Positions 33,088-52,100 of a stretch of 64,000 nt of DNA are shown here, piece after piece. Origin of the DNA: Tillus elongatus (lineage: Eukaryota; Arthropoda; Insecta; Coleoptera; Cleridae); contig OZ023269.1 in assembly GCA_964006375.1 (NCBI GenBank), positions 60,168,968-60,232,967 on the forward strand. Direction: 5' to 3'. The position numbers and the translations under genes are program-made. A model generated the notes under the pieces. It saw nothing but the letters and a program-made list of their open reading frames with translations. It did not search any database and was not told where the DNA came from. Each line of letters opens with the position of its first letter. Position 1 is the first letter of the stretch.

Positions 33088-35017
33088 ATGGCTAGTGAAA
33101 GAAATGAAAGAAATCCGATTTGGGATTTTTTTATTAAGTGTTGTAATGACAGGAACAGTGCGAGTTGCAAGAAATGTAAACGATCCTTAAAAATCCCCAC
33201 TGGAACAACTACAACTTTGAAGAGACATTTGGAAACAAAAAATCATGAAATTGAATTGGAACTGTACAATAAAATGATGATTCGCGGGAACGAAAAAAAG
33301 GAAACCAAGACTAAACAAACTCAGCTGACCTTTATAAATTTAGACAAATGGTCTAAAAGCCACCCAGAAACAATAAAGTTTGATAAAAAAGTTGCTGAAA
33401 TGGTAACCACCGATTATCAGCCATATAGAATTGTGGAAGATAAGGGTTTCGTTAATCTAATAAATGCGGCTCTACCCAAATATAGTTTACCATCACGAAC
33501 CACTATTAGCAGGTCATTGATTCCAAAATTATATGAAATCAGAAAACAACAGTTAAAGGACACAATGGACATTGATGCAAAAGATTTGCTAACCATATCC
33601 ATAACATCTGATATATGGACATCAAGAAATGGTCAACCATTCATTTCTCTTACCTGCCATTACATAGACAACAGTTTCAATATAAAAAAACATTGTTTAG
33701 AAGTCAGCCATTTTCCAGGTAATTTATGTGAACGAAGTTTTGTTCCTTTTCACATACTGGTTTACTTTTTTTGTGTAGCAAAGGGAAAAAACTTTAAAAA
33801 GTTCTTGTTTTGCAGGGTCTCATACAACTGAAAATATCTCATTAAAATTAATGGAATTGTTAGAGAAATGGCCAGCACTTCAAAATAAAAGTATCAGTGA
33901 TAAGTTCATAGTGACAGATAATGGTAGAAACATTAGTGGTGCTGCTAAGGATCAGGAAGGCTGGACTTGGTTATCTTGCTTTGCTCATACACTCCAATTG
34001 TGCATTTCAGATGCCAGAAAAAATTTACCAGGAATCGATAATTTACTTGGTCGAGCAAGAAATATTGTAAGCCATTTTAATCACAGTGCTGTAGCTCAGA
34101 ATGCACTTAGAAAGGAGCAAAAAATCCAAAGCAAACCTGAGCATAGTCTCCTTCAGATGGTTCCAACTCGTTGGAACAGTGAATTACTTATGTTAGAGAG
34201 ACTGGTGGAACAGAGAACATGTATTTCACAAGTTTTAATGGAAACTGATATTACAAATCTAACAAGTGTTCAGTGGAGAACCTCAGAACAATTAGTGAAA
34301 GTACTAAGTGCATTAGAAGAAGTTACTCGGTTAACTTCAGGTGAAAATTACCCAACCTTGTCACAAGTTATACCATGTGTATATACTATGGTAAGGTTTC
34401 TAATAAGTAACAGTGCAGCAACAACAGGTATGTCTAGAGATTTTTCAGAGTCGTTACATTTATCTATTACAAAACGTTTTAACGAATTATTACAATCAAC
34501 TACAGCACTTTCTGCAATGGTACTTGATCCTCGTTATAAGATGATTATTTTAAATGATGACCCTGTTGTAAGTGATAATATTAGAAAAAGTATTATAAAT
34601 GAAATGAAAAACATGGAAAATATAGGTGAAAAAAAATATGATCGAAGTGTGGTAGAGATAGCTGATAATAGTAATTATCCAGGGACTATTGGAAGTTTCT
34701 GAGATGCTTTCGAATTGAAAAAATCAGAGCCTTGCAGTGATGAAGATGGGGAAAATATGTTTCCAGAAGAATTTGATAGATACATTAAAACTGTACCAAT
34801 AGAAAGGGGTTCAGATCCATTGAAATGGTGGATAGAAAACTCAAATAGTTTTCCATATTTAAGCAGATTGAGCAAGAAATACCTAGGTATACCTGCTACA
34901 GAAGCTAGTAGTGAAAGGCTGTTTTCATCCGCAGGAAACATACTGTCTCAAAAAAGGGCCAGTTTAAGTGAAGAACATTTGGAACAACTGGTATTTTTAC
35001 ATGAATGTTTAAAATAG
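33088..35017 (+). pseudogene. hAT transposase (BED finger), spliced, one nonsense codon
   Basis: Exon 1 is 33088-33718, the intron 33719-33815 (97 bases, GT...TTTTGCAG) and exon 2 33816-35017. Joined this gives 610 codons. An N-terminal BED finger CKKCKRSLKIP...LKRHLETKNH lies at about residues 22-50. The RNase H-like catalytic Asp is in SITSDIWTSRNGQPF, the next Asp in FIVTDNGRNISGAAKDQ, and CFAHTLQLCI follows. The C-terminal dimerisation/catalytic Glu region is ATEASSERLFSSAGNILSQK. A TGA at 34700-34702, where a Trp codon would fit, is the only interruption. The element is therefore one substitution away from a full transposase. Confidence 0.9.
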
Positions 35018-35665
35018 TGAACAAGAGACAAAAAAGAACAGAATGAATTATTTTTTTATAAACTTTCAAAAAGACGTGCAATATTGGTTTTTATTTAAAT
35101 TTGAATGCTGACTTAATTATTAGTAGTTTATTTTACGAATCTTCCAAACTTTTATGAAATATTTTAGTTTAAAATTAAATTGTTAGATAATGGTAAAAAA
35201 ATCTTCAGGAATGTTTAATTTTTTAGATTTATTTCAGAAGTGATCAAAAAATCAATGCTCAGAGGGTTTATTATTCTGCTTGAGATGCATTCAAAGGTTT
35301 TCATTCGTCAATTTGAAATTTTGTGGTCAGTGTTACCTGATTTTTTTCTGCATAGTTTACTTGAATATTATTTGTTTTAAATTACTTTGATACAAGTTGT
35401 CATTGAGGAATATATTTGTTTATTTTTTATTTATTTTAGTGATATGTTACCTAAAAGTTAATAAAGCTTATAATGTACTTAAATTTTTTATTTAGAAGTT
35501 CGAAGTTCGACTTGGACTGTTGCAAGAGTTCGAAGTTCGGTTAGAAGCGTCGTTAATATTATTTCACCAGTTCGAAGTTCGACCTAGCCTATTTGCATGG
35601 GTTCGATTTTAGTTCGGTTCGAAGAAAACATAGGTTCGCACACCTCTAATATATATATATATATA

Positions 35666-35812
35666 GACAAAGGACACCAGTCATAGCTGATCAAAAGCCG
35701 GCCTGTTCACATTAGGGTGAAAAAAGCCGACTGTCTGAATACGGGACTCGAACCCGTGAGCTCCTAGTCCAATTCTAGCGATTAATCGCCTCACGAACTA
35801 AGCTATTCGGCC
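35666..35812 (-). repeat. tRNA-derived SINE fragment
   Basis: On the - strand a tRNA-like head (about 35812-35734) has an A box TAGCTTAGTTCGTGAGG (35789-35805), a 4-bp D-stem (GCTT/AGGC), and a perfect B box GGTTCGAGTCC (35744-35754) within an ACGGG/CCCGT T-arm. The acceptor stem does not pair fully, so this is not a working tRNA gene. About 70 bases of non-tRNA body follow and end in the TA run at 35649-35665, as SINEs end in simple repeats. No second copy was seen in the window. Confidence 0.6.
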
Positions 35813-37490
<1,678 letters not shown>

Positions 37491-37497
37491 CTATTTA

Positions 37498-37615
37498 TTA
37501 GTGAATTTTAAAAAAAGTCACTAATAGAAAGGTATCGATGGTGAGACTTTGCAAAATTTTTTTCAAATGAGCGCGAACTAGGACCCCTAGAACCCATATC
37601 CGGGGTCAGTTTCAA

Positions 37616-37692
<77 letters not shown>

Positions 37693-38162
37693 CCAACCGC
37701 TACCAAAAAAAAAATAACTAACCGATTTCGATGAAACTTGGCAGGTGCCTTTCTTTTATTAATGGCGTGGGTGAGTTCGTTAGCCAAGAAAATCTAACAA
37801 GGTTTTCCGGAAAATTTTGACTTTTCTTCGAAAAAAATTGTTTCTCCTAAAATTACAAATATATTTTAATGAAATTTGGTGCATGTATAGCCTCGGGGAA
37901 GACCTTACTACATACCAAAACTCAACTTTCTAAGTTTATAGGAAATTGAGTTATTTAAATTTTGAGTTTTCTTTCGAAAAAAATTTTTTTCTCCAAAGAT
38001 TACAAAGCTATATTAATGAAATTTAATGAATATGTTGCCTTGAGAAAGACCTTGCCACGTACCAAAATTCAACTGTCTAAGTTTATATAAAATTGAGTTA
38101 TTCAAATTTGAAGGATTTAATAAAAATTCACTACCATAACGCACTTGCTGCGTATCGAACTT
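37498..38162 (+). repeat. MITE copy with central (TA)n
   Basis: Left arm TAGTGAATTTTAAAAAAAGT..., CCCATATCCGGGGTCAG, TA at 37619-37688. The right arm (GTTCGTTAGCCAAGAAAATC, TTTTCCGGAAAATTTTGAC and a tandem internal duplication around TCTAAGTTTAT) ends ACTACCATAACGCACTTGC. Confidence 0.8.
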
Positions 38163-39104
38163 TTTATTATTGACATATTTTTGTTTGCAGGGGGTAAAAA
38201 CTTCAAGAGGGGCTGGGTATCAAATATTGATAACAATATTAGTGTATTGTAGACAAAAGCATTGTCCTTCAGTTATAAATAATCAGAACCCTGCATTAAT
38301 TTTGCTAAATCAAAAGTCACAAACTATATCAATAATACTTTCTGTTTCAGCCATGCTTTTGCAAAACAAAATAATATACCTCACATAAGAGGTGTTAAAT
38401 AATTCTTATCTAAATTTATTTCCGTCGCATTTTCTTAGTATGGATGACATCATAGAACAACCCTGACGACTGACTGTTGTTGTTATGTATAACAAGATTG
38501 ACTTGTTTGCCCGGCTTTCTCGAATACTAGTTTTTTGTAACATTTCCTATATGCCAGCGCCAGCCAGCAGCCAGCCGTTATTATAGAGGTTGAGATACTA
38601 AGTGCGTGTGTTTATTTGGTAGCTTATGCTACTAATTAACTTTATAGTGATTTGTTCAGTGGATTTAAAGTTCAGAGAAGATGAAAGAAGAAGGTAAGTA
38701 CCCTATCTACACATCCATACTTACCTATTCCCTATTAACTTTTTTGTTCAGTAATGCATGTCTCACTCAAGATTGTCAAATTTCCTGATAGCTTGTATCA
38801 CGCTTAATTTTCTTTTAAAGAGGCATATCGTCGCTCAGAAGTCAAAACCTCGTATCTCGATTTTTCACGATTTCGAGTTACGAGCTTCAACATTACATAT
38901 ATATTATGGCGCATCTGTCGCAAAACCTCGTGTGTTTATAGCCGCAGCAGAGAGCATGCGCTGCATTCATTTCAAAAACTCGTATCTCAATTTTTGTTCT
39001 ATAACCTCGTATCTTGCTGCTCGGCGGGAATCAACCTGTTGTTGGTATTAATTTGTTTTTATTTTCATGGTTATCCTTCGTGTTTTATGGTGTGAATATC
39101 CACA

Positions 39105-43322
<4,218 letters not shown>

Positions 43323-44009
43323 ACAGCATCATCTCTAATTTCCAATGAACTATACCAAAGTTAGAGTTTAGAGAGAAAACTTAAGTCTAAACCCTGTTTT
43401 TTAAGAGTTTTATTTGCCTGGTTTGAACTTTTTTATTCATGTAAGTTACTTTATCATAATACTCAGAGATCAACAAGAACCTGTTAGTTAAAATAATATT
43501 CGATTTATTTTGTTTTTTGTACTATTTTTTAGGATTGATATAATCTCCCATTTCAATACGTATTATGTATTATTTGTGTTGTATTAACCAGAATAAATCT
43601 TAAGTAAATTGTGTTTTTAAATACTAATATGTAGTAACATAATCACGTAACTCAATATAATAATAGTATCGATTGGAACCAAAAAGCTCGTATCTCGCAT
43701 TTTTTCTTCCATATAAAAAAAAGAAAGGCAGTAGTGCACAATCCACTTTCATACAAAATTGAAATCAGTTATAATACATAAATGTTCAAAAATAACCCAC
43801 AATTACATATTTTTACTTTGCTAGGGGAGTTTTTGCTGTTTTCTGGAAAACTACAAATTTAGAGATACGAGGTTTTGACTTCTGAGCGACGATATGTTAC
43901 CTGTCATCGATTTTATATAATTTGATTAAGGGCGTACCTACCATTGTGGAATCTTGCGTATCCTGTATGGTGCCCCAATCATTTTGGAATGTGCCAGAAT
44001 ACAGCATCT

Positions 44010-44120
44010 TAGTGAATTTTCTTAGAAAAAATTAACTAATGGGGAGATCCCGACTTTTGAAAAAAAATTCGAGCTCGAACTAGGACCTTTAGAACCCATA
44101 TAAGTTAGTTTCAATTTTTA

Positions 44121-44214
<94 letters not shown>

Positions 44215-44535
44215 ACCGATAGCTCAAAAAAGAATGAGCCGATTTTGATAAAATTTGGCTCGTACCTTCCTTTTTTTTAAATGGCTTGGATAAATTTGTT
44301 GGCCAGGAAAATCGAAGCAGGTTTTCCGGGAAAATTTTGCGTTTTCTTTCGGAAAAAAATTTACCTCCAAAAATAAAAAAGCTATGGTAATCAAATTGTA
44401 CACAAGTTTATGACATTAAAAGGAAACTACCAAAATTTAGATTTCTCTGCTACAGGAAAAAAAAGTTATAAAAAAATATTTGTGCCAAATCATTTCTATG
44501 AAAATTCACCATATCGCACTTGCTGCGTCCAGACT
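44010..44535 (+). repeat. MITE copy with central (TA)n
   Basis: AGTGAATTTTCTTAGAAAAAATT palindrome-like start, left-arm words, TA at 44124-44211. Right arm with GGTTTTCCGGGAAAATTTTG and end CACTTGCTGCGTCC. Confidence 0.85.
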
Positions 44536-44664
44536 TTTTAGTGAATTTAAAAAAAAAATCACTAATAGAGATGTATCGATGTTGAGACTTTGCAAAAAAT
44601 TTTCAAATGAGCGCGATTTAGGACCCCTAGAACCCATATCCGGGGTCAGTTTCATTTTTTATAT

Positions 44665-44756
<92 letters not shown>

Positions 44757-45232
44757 TATGTATCCAACCGATAATTAAAAAAATAATTAACAGATTTTAA
44801 TGAAACTCGGCAAGTGCCTTTCTTTTATTAATGGCTTGGATAAGTTCGTTAGCCAAGAAAATCTGACTAGGTTTTCCGGGGAAATTTTAAGTTTTCTTTC
44901 GAAAAAAATTTTTTCCTCCGAAAATTACAAAGCTATTTTTATGAAATTTGGTGGATATATTGCCTTGAAAAAGACCTTACTACATACTAAAACTAAACTT
45001 TCTAAGTGTATATAAAATTTAGTTTTTCAAATTTTTAGTTTTCTTTCGAAAAAAAATTTTTTCTCCGAAAGTTACAAAGCTATTTTAATGACACTTGGTG
45101 GATATGTTGCCTTGGGAAAGACCTTACTACATACCAAAATTCAACTTTCTAAGTTTATTGAAAATTGAGTTATCTAAGTTTGAAGCATTTAATAAAAATT
45201 CACTACCATAACGCACTTGCTGCGTCCCGTCG
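44536..45232 (+). repeat. MITE copy in tandem with the previous one
   Basis: It begins about 5 bases after the previous copy ends (AGTGAATTTAAAAAAAAAATC). TA lies at 44667-44752. The right arm is internally duplicated (TTTTCTTTCGAAAAAAATTT twice, about 110 bases apart). The end is ACTACCATAACGCACTTGC at about 45200-45225. Confidence 0.85.
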
Positions 45233-46189
<957 letters not shown>

Positions 46190-46190
<1 letters not shown>

Positions 46191-46700
46191 CATTTCCGGT
46201 TACACCGGAAGTTATTACCAACTTCCTTATTTTAAATAGAATGTGCCATTTTTATTGCATTTTTAGAAAGAGAAAAAAAATTAATGAACTTTGTGTAGCA
46301 CCGTTTATAGCTATCTCTAATATTTTCAGAAATATTTGAACTTTCTTTTGTTTCCGACCCAATTGAGGTGTTGATTTAAATGTGCCATAAGCCCCAAAGC
46401 TTATTATTAACCACTGAGTATTCAACTTTGGAACCTTAAATACCAACACCCACATCTTTCAAACAGTCACTCAACGACTTCTATTAATTATACGGAGTGT
46501 CTGTTATTTACCTGAGAAACCCGCAAAATAATACGCGACATAGCTTGGTTTTTCAAATGGAACACATGTGTATTATTATCTAAACAAGTAAAGCTGTCAA
46601 TTCTAGACAGACTATGTATAGGTGCCTATACCTAAAATGGATAGTTTTCAAGTTGTGGGAGTAATTTCTTTTTCCTTTCTGTTGTAATATTTTAATAACG
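46190..46700. repeat. Diverged repeat, partner of 48225-48765
   Basis: Shares, in order, ACTTTGTGTAGCAYYGT, CTATCTCTAATATTTTC-type, AACTTTGGARCCTWA and AAATAATACGCGAC-type words with 48225-48765. Identity is partial. The segment 46544-46665 also has an imperfect inverse at 46868-46988 (CAAATGGAACACNTGTATT, ATTATTATCTAAACAA, GACTATGTATAGGT), which makes a hairpin-like structure with a 200-base loop. Confidence 0.6.
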
Positions 46701-46988
46701 CAAAACTCCATATTTTTTTTATGAAACACCTATACGTTAGGCACTAATAGGGTACATTTTGTTATCTATCGATTCAACAGAGGTGTCCCTATAACCTATA
46801 TGGTATATTATTTAAGTTACAGGAGTTTCTGTTTCCGCGTCTTCATCATAAGCTAGCTGTTAGTTACATGAGCCCCATAACTTGAAAATTGTTAATGTTA
46901 GGTATATAGACCTATACATAGTCGGTGTAGAATTGAAATCGTTATTTGTTTAGATAATAATATACAGGTGTTCCATTTGATAAAAAAA

Positions 46989-47629
46989 GTTATGTTGTTT
47001 TAGGGACTTTTCTCTTAAGAAAATATGCTATTCCGATGGGTCCAACTTTCAAATTGCCATAAAATTCTTTCAGATGGCCGGGAGTTGTCAATTATTTATA
47101 CGTCATTACCTTCCTTTTGCTTTAAATCATGACCTCCTATGAAATGTTACATAGTCTCAAATTAAGTCCCTGAAAATAGGACTAGTTTTTTTCTGTTAGT
47201 GTGTTTATAATAAAAAAATGATACCACTCTGATATGCTAAATATAATAAAGATTTACACAAAGGTATGCATATTTATTTGCTTAAAGCTCTCAGAATTTT
47301 GTTAATTATGTCGCCATATTTTGTTTTTAAATAAGATCGTAGCCAGTCATGATTTAAAAAAGTGTATGATACTCGAAAATGTAACTCCAATGAAAATCCA
47401 ATTAGAAATTGGAACAAAATATGTTCCTCCAAAATCGACACCGGCAGTAATCACTGTTAATTGAAATTCATATTTAGGGAGGTAGGATCCTTCATCTGAC
47501 AATTATGTTGACACATTTGTTTGCAATTTAAATAGCCTGGGTAATTCTTTCGCAATCTTTAAAACACGGTAAGTTTAGTTGGACATTATAATGGACATGA
47601 TGATAAAAAGGCTTATGCTGCATATTTCC

Positions 47630-47720
<91 letters not shown>

Positions 47721-47916
47721 TACTTACAGTACTGTTGTACTGGTAGCAAGTTCTATAATTTTGTTAACAATGTACAATTGGTAATCTATCCTCTAAATAG
47801 GTATCTAATAATTATAAAAATACCCGAACACCGAAACTAGATCCTTCTGCACTTAATACCCAAAATACCTCTTAATATTGATCATTTATCAGTGAATACG
47901 ATTTTTATGCTTTCAG
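46989..47916. other. Non-coding stretch with (TA)n
   Basis: AT-rich, no repeat family recognised except (TA)n at 47632-47715. It may hold an upstream exon or promoter of the tyrosine-recombinase-like gene, whose ATG exon starts right after a TTTCAG at 47911-47916. Confidence 0.5.
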
Positions 47917-48224
47917 ATGTCTAGTCGATCTAGAAAATTGCTCTTGTTGGCCTTACAGGCCAAGAACAATCACGCGTCCTTGCCGTTGAGAGAAGTGGCA
48001 CACAATAGCGAACCATACTGTGGTATATTAAACCGACCCAAATATGAAACGACTGGAGGAACATTTAAAGATGACCAAAGAAAAGCAATTGAAGGTAAAC
48101 TATAATTATTGTATACAGGGAAGAGCGTATTGAGGATGCAGTATAGGTATCTGAAAAACTATTTGGATTTTTTCTGAAAGTTCTCACACTTACGTTTTCA
48201 TTATAGCTGACTTTAAGAAAAATA

Positions 48225-48765
48225 CTGGCGTCTATATACCACTTCCGGTTATAATAGCTAGTAACTTAATTATTTCAAACACAATGTGCTAGTTTTTATT
48301 TCAATTCCATAACGGAATGAAAAATTAATGGGACTTTGTGTAGCATTGTACATAAACTATCTCTCATATTTTCGAAAATATTTGCCCTTTATTTTGTTTG
48401 GCCTCAAATTAGGGTTACCAGTCGCTTATTTTTAACCATTGAACCTTCAACTTTGGAGCCTAATGTCTCAAAGAACAACTCTTTGGAACTGTCATTGAAC
48501 AATTTCTATTGATTCTACAGGCATGCCTTAGTTAGCTACCAGTCTCGTAAAATAAGAGGCGACCTAACTTTTGTTTTTTAGATTAAAATAAGGATCCTTC
48601 CTTTTAAGCAAAAACAGATTGTAATTCGTTATAGATAAGATATAGGTGCCCCCATACCTATACTTTATAGTTTCTCAGATATGGGAGTATAAAGGGTTTC
48701 ATGTTATTCTATTTGTAATAAGGAAGTTGATGATATAACCGGAAGTGATATGTAGACGTGAATAT
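48225..48765. repeat. Diverged repeat inside intron 1, partner of 46190-46700
   Basis: Same orientation as 46190-46700, about 2.0 kb apart, so the two flank exon 1 of the recombinase-like gene. Ends near ATAACCGGAAGTG. Confidence 0.6.
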
Positions 48766-49002
48766 TTTTATTAAAGTCGGTTGTGATGAAAACGTAAATG
48801 TAAATATTTTCAGAAAACAAATCCAACTAGTTTTTCAGATACTTCTAATGCACGCTCGATATGCTCTTTCCTGTGTGGGTATAGTTTTGAATTTTATAAA
48901 CTCAAAAGTGGCTCGCAGTTTTAGTTTTTGCATGTGTGTACATCCTTGGAAAGAGTTTCAAATATCGACTGCCTAGAATAATGTTATTCTGACTCCATTT
49001 TT

Positions 49003-49140
49003 AGCGAATTTTCTGAAAGAAAGTACGCTATTGCGATCGGCCTGACTTTTGAATTTTCAGAAAAATTATTCAGATGAGTGCGAATTGAGTGCCCTAGAGC
49101 CCATTTCCACCGTTCGTTCCGATTCATATAAGAATATAGT
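49003..49140 (+). repeat. MITE left-arm fragment
   Basis: GCGAATTTTCTGAAAGAAAG, GACTTTTGAATTTT, CAGATGAGTGCGAATT and CCCTAGAGCCCATTTCC match the family left arm with divergence. No (TA)n or right arm follows. Confidence 0.65.
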
Positions 49141-52100
49141 TTTTTTTTATTTTTTGAAAAAAAGTGACTGTTTATCAAATGTTCCACTTTAGTCACAAAT
49201 AATAGTGACATGTTTAAATTGAAGGTATTATGTACGGGATAACCAAAAAAATTGAAAACACTAAAATTATTTAAGAAATAAGTACCCTTAATATTGATTT
49301 TCCAGTAAAATGTCATTAGAATTTATTACTCGAGGCTACAAAATACAGTCAGATTCAAAACTTTATTTATATACCCGAAAATTGTAGACACAAAGTTTTT
49401 TTTTCTTCTATTTTTCGACATAAAGTGACTAAAATTTTCCGCTTTACCGACAAATAATTGGGTGTTAATATATACAACTTTTTGGACCAGCCTGGCTCAC
49501 AGCTGCTTATATTTCTAACATACAAATGATTAGACTACTAAAGAAAAGACTACTACTGCTACGATAGTGTCTTTTATTTTTTATAAACATCTTTTACTCT
49601 CACGTGACCCTTAAAATTAAATACCCTAGAATTTGCAGTTCTCGGTCATTAAGTATAAATTCTCGATCGGCATTACCATTTCTCTTTGGACTATGGATGT
49701 TACGCTGCGTTTTGTTCTATTGCCAGAAAGTTTTTCATTTGTCGTGTATCTGTTTTGGTGACTGTTTCTGTTTTGTTGGTCTGGTATAGTTCCTGCATAA
49801 GGGTACCCACAAAATTTCCCTGACTCCGCATTTTTAGGAAATGACGAACAACAAACAACAGGCAGAAACCTATTAGCAATAAACAAAACGAATTAGCGGT
49901 GTTTAATTTTTTTTCAAAAATCTGAATTGCAGTCTAAACAAATGAAAATTATTAAATAGAAAGGAAAATTAAAACTGTTTTGCCTCAACCCATTTAGAAA
50001 CTGCAGCCCCTAATAAGGTCAATATTGAAAATATTTAATTGGTAACCATCTTTCTAATATTGACGCATTTACATTACAATATGTAATGAGATATATTTTT
50101 GTTTTAGGGTACAAGATTCTTTTTGACTCAAGGGAAAACAGTTATTGCATTGAAAATAAGAAATCATCCAACCAGAATCTAAAAGAAGAAAAGAATGGTT
50201 TTGTCGACCAAAGCAAATCTGATAGCACAACCGTTTCTGAGGCAAATAATAGTGTTCTTGTAGAAGATACCTTAGGCAGTACCACTACTGAGAAACATAA
50301 CGATAGCATGTGGGAGCATGAATTTTATAGTCACAATTCAGAAAGTCCAATTACTTTTGAAGATTCATCTACTGACTATGTGCCTTCGGATGAGTCCGAA
50401 AGTCAGAATTCTGATGTCACTTCGAGCTGCAATATAATTAATAGAAAAAGAAAGAAGTTGAATGAAAAAAGAATTAAGCGTAAGAAACAGAATGGAAAGA
50501 AGCGAAATGGAAATCTGGAAACTTCAGAAGTGTTGCTTGAACCATCTTTGAGCCATCCTTATACCACTAATGAGGACATGACATATCAGAAAGTATCGCC
50601 AGGTATTGAAGAGGTTACGTCTTCATCTGGTATAGGACCTATTAGAAATAAAACCATGATTGAAATTACATCATCAAAAATTTCTGATGGCAAAAGAGTA
50701 AGAAATAAAAAACACGCCTGCTACTACTGTAGTAAAACTGTACTCCACATTGCAAGACATTATGAATTAATTCATAAAAAAGAGACGGAAGTGTCAAAAA
50801 TTCTGTCCCTCGAAAAGAATTCTCGTAAACGAAAAGAGATGTTTGAAGAGTTGACGAGGGCGGGCGTATTCTATTATAACAGCAACGTTTTAGCAACGAA
50901 GAATGGAGAGCTCATTTTGGTGAGGAGACCTACTGAGATAGAACTGAGGTCTATCACCTATAATTGTTACGGACCCTGCCCTTATTGCCTAGGGTACATG
51001 GTGAAAAAATATCTTTGGCATCATGTCAAATATAGTTGCAAGAAATTTAAAGATGAAAATATTGATTATTCTCAAGGACAACGACATATACTGGCAGAGA
51101 GCAATGCGATCTTGACGAGCATTTGTAACATTCAATTTCCAAATGCTTATCTCAACATATTGGATCAAATGAGAAATGATTCAGTTGGTGATTATTGTCG
51201 AGATGATGCCCTTATCACAAGATTTGGTTTTATGCTGTACGAAAAGTGGGGTACAGCCCAAAATGAGCTTATTAGACAAGGCATGAGACAGCTTGCTCGT
51301 CTAATTTTGGAAATGAGAAACTCTGGTATTCAAACACTTACACTTTCAGATTATTTAGTCCCCGAACGTTTTGATTTAATCATTGAAGCAACAAAGAAAG
51401 TGTGTGGTGCTATGGTTACAGAAAGACCAGAATTCAAAACGCCATCTTTGGCACTAAAACTAGGACATAACTTGAGGAAATGCATAAATATCCAAAGGGG
51501 AATCGCTCTGCGAAAAGGAGACTTAAAAAAGAATGAGCTTCTAAACAGTTTATTAAATCTGATGGATTTAGAAGGAGTATTCGCGTTTCATCTAATGCTT
51601 TGACGACCCTCTATAATAGGAAACTGAGTGTTGGCCAACTTCTGCCGATTACTTCAGACCTGAAGTGTCTTAATGACTATATAGAGGCTGAAACGCAACT
51701 GGCTATAAAAACCCTGAAAACTAATTGTACAAATTCTAACTGGCAGAGACTTGCAGTCCTCACATTGACCAGGATTATCCTCTTTAACAAGCGTAGGTCT
51801 GGAGAAGCAGCAAAAATTACTATTACTCAGTATATGGGCAGGCCGGCATGGGAGGAACAGTGTCCTGAGGAGTTCAAAAACTCTCTCACAGAATATGAAA
51901 AAAAACTTGCGGAAAGGCTTACTATTGTGAAAATTATCGGCAAAAGAAACAGAAAGGTAGCCGTACTATTAACACCGCTTATGAAAGCCTCTGTAGATCT
52001 ACTCATAAGCAGCAGAGATGCTGCTGGGGTTTACAAGGACAACCGATATGTATTTTCTAGAAGTGGCAATTCATTAGCAAACATGAGAGGTCATGATTGT

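Noticed and set aside
35734..35812. Candidate tRNA gene on the - strand
   Set aside because: The acceptor stem does not pair properly and the body continues into non-tRNA sequence ending in TA, so a SINE head fits better.
38681..38694. ATGAAAGAAGAAG followed by GTAAGT, a possible first exon of a host gene
   Set aside because: It is short, lies outside the transposon TIR, and no matching acceptor exon of a host gene could be identified.
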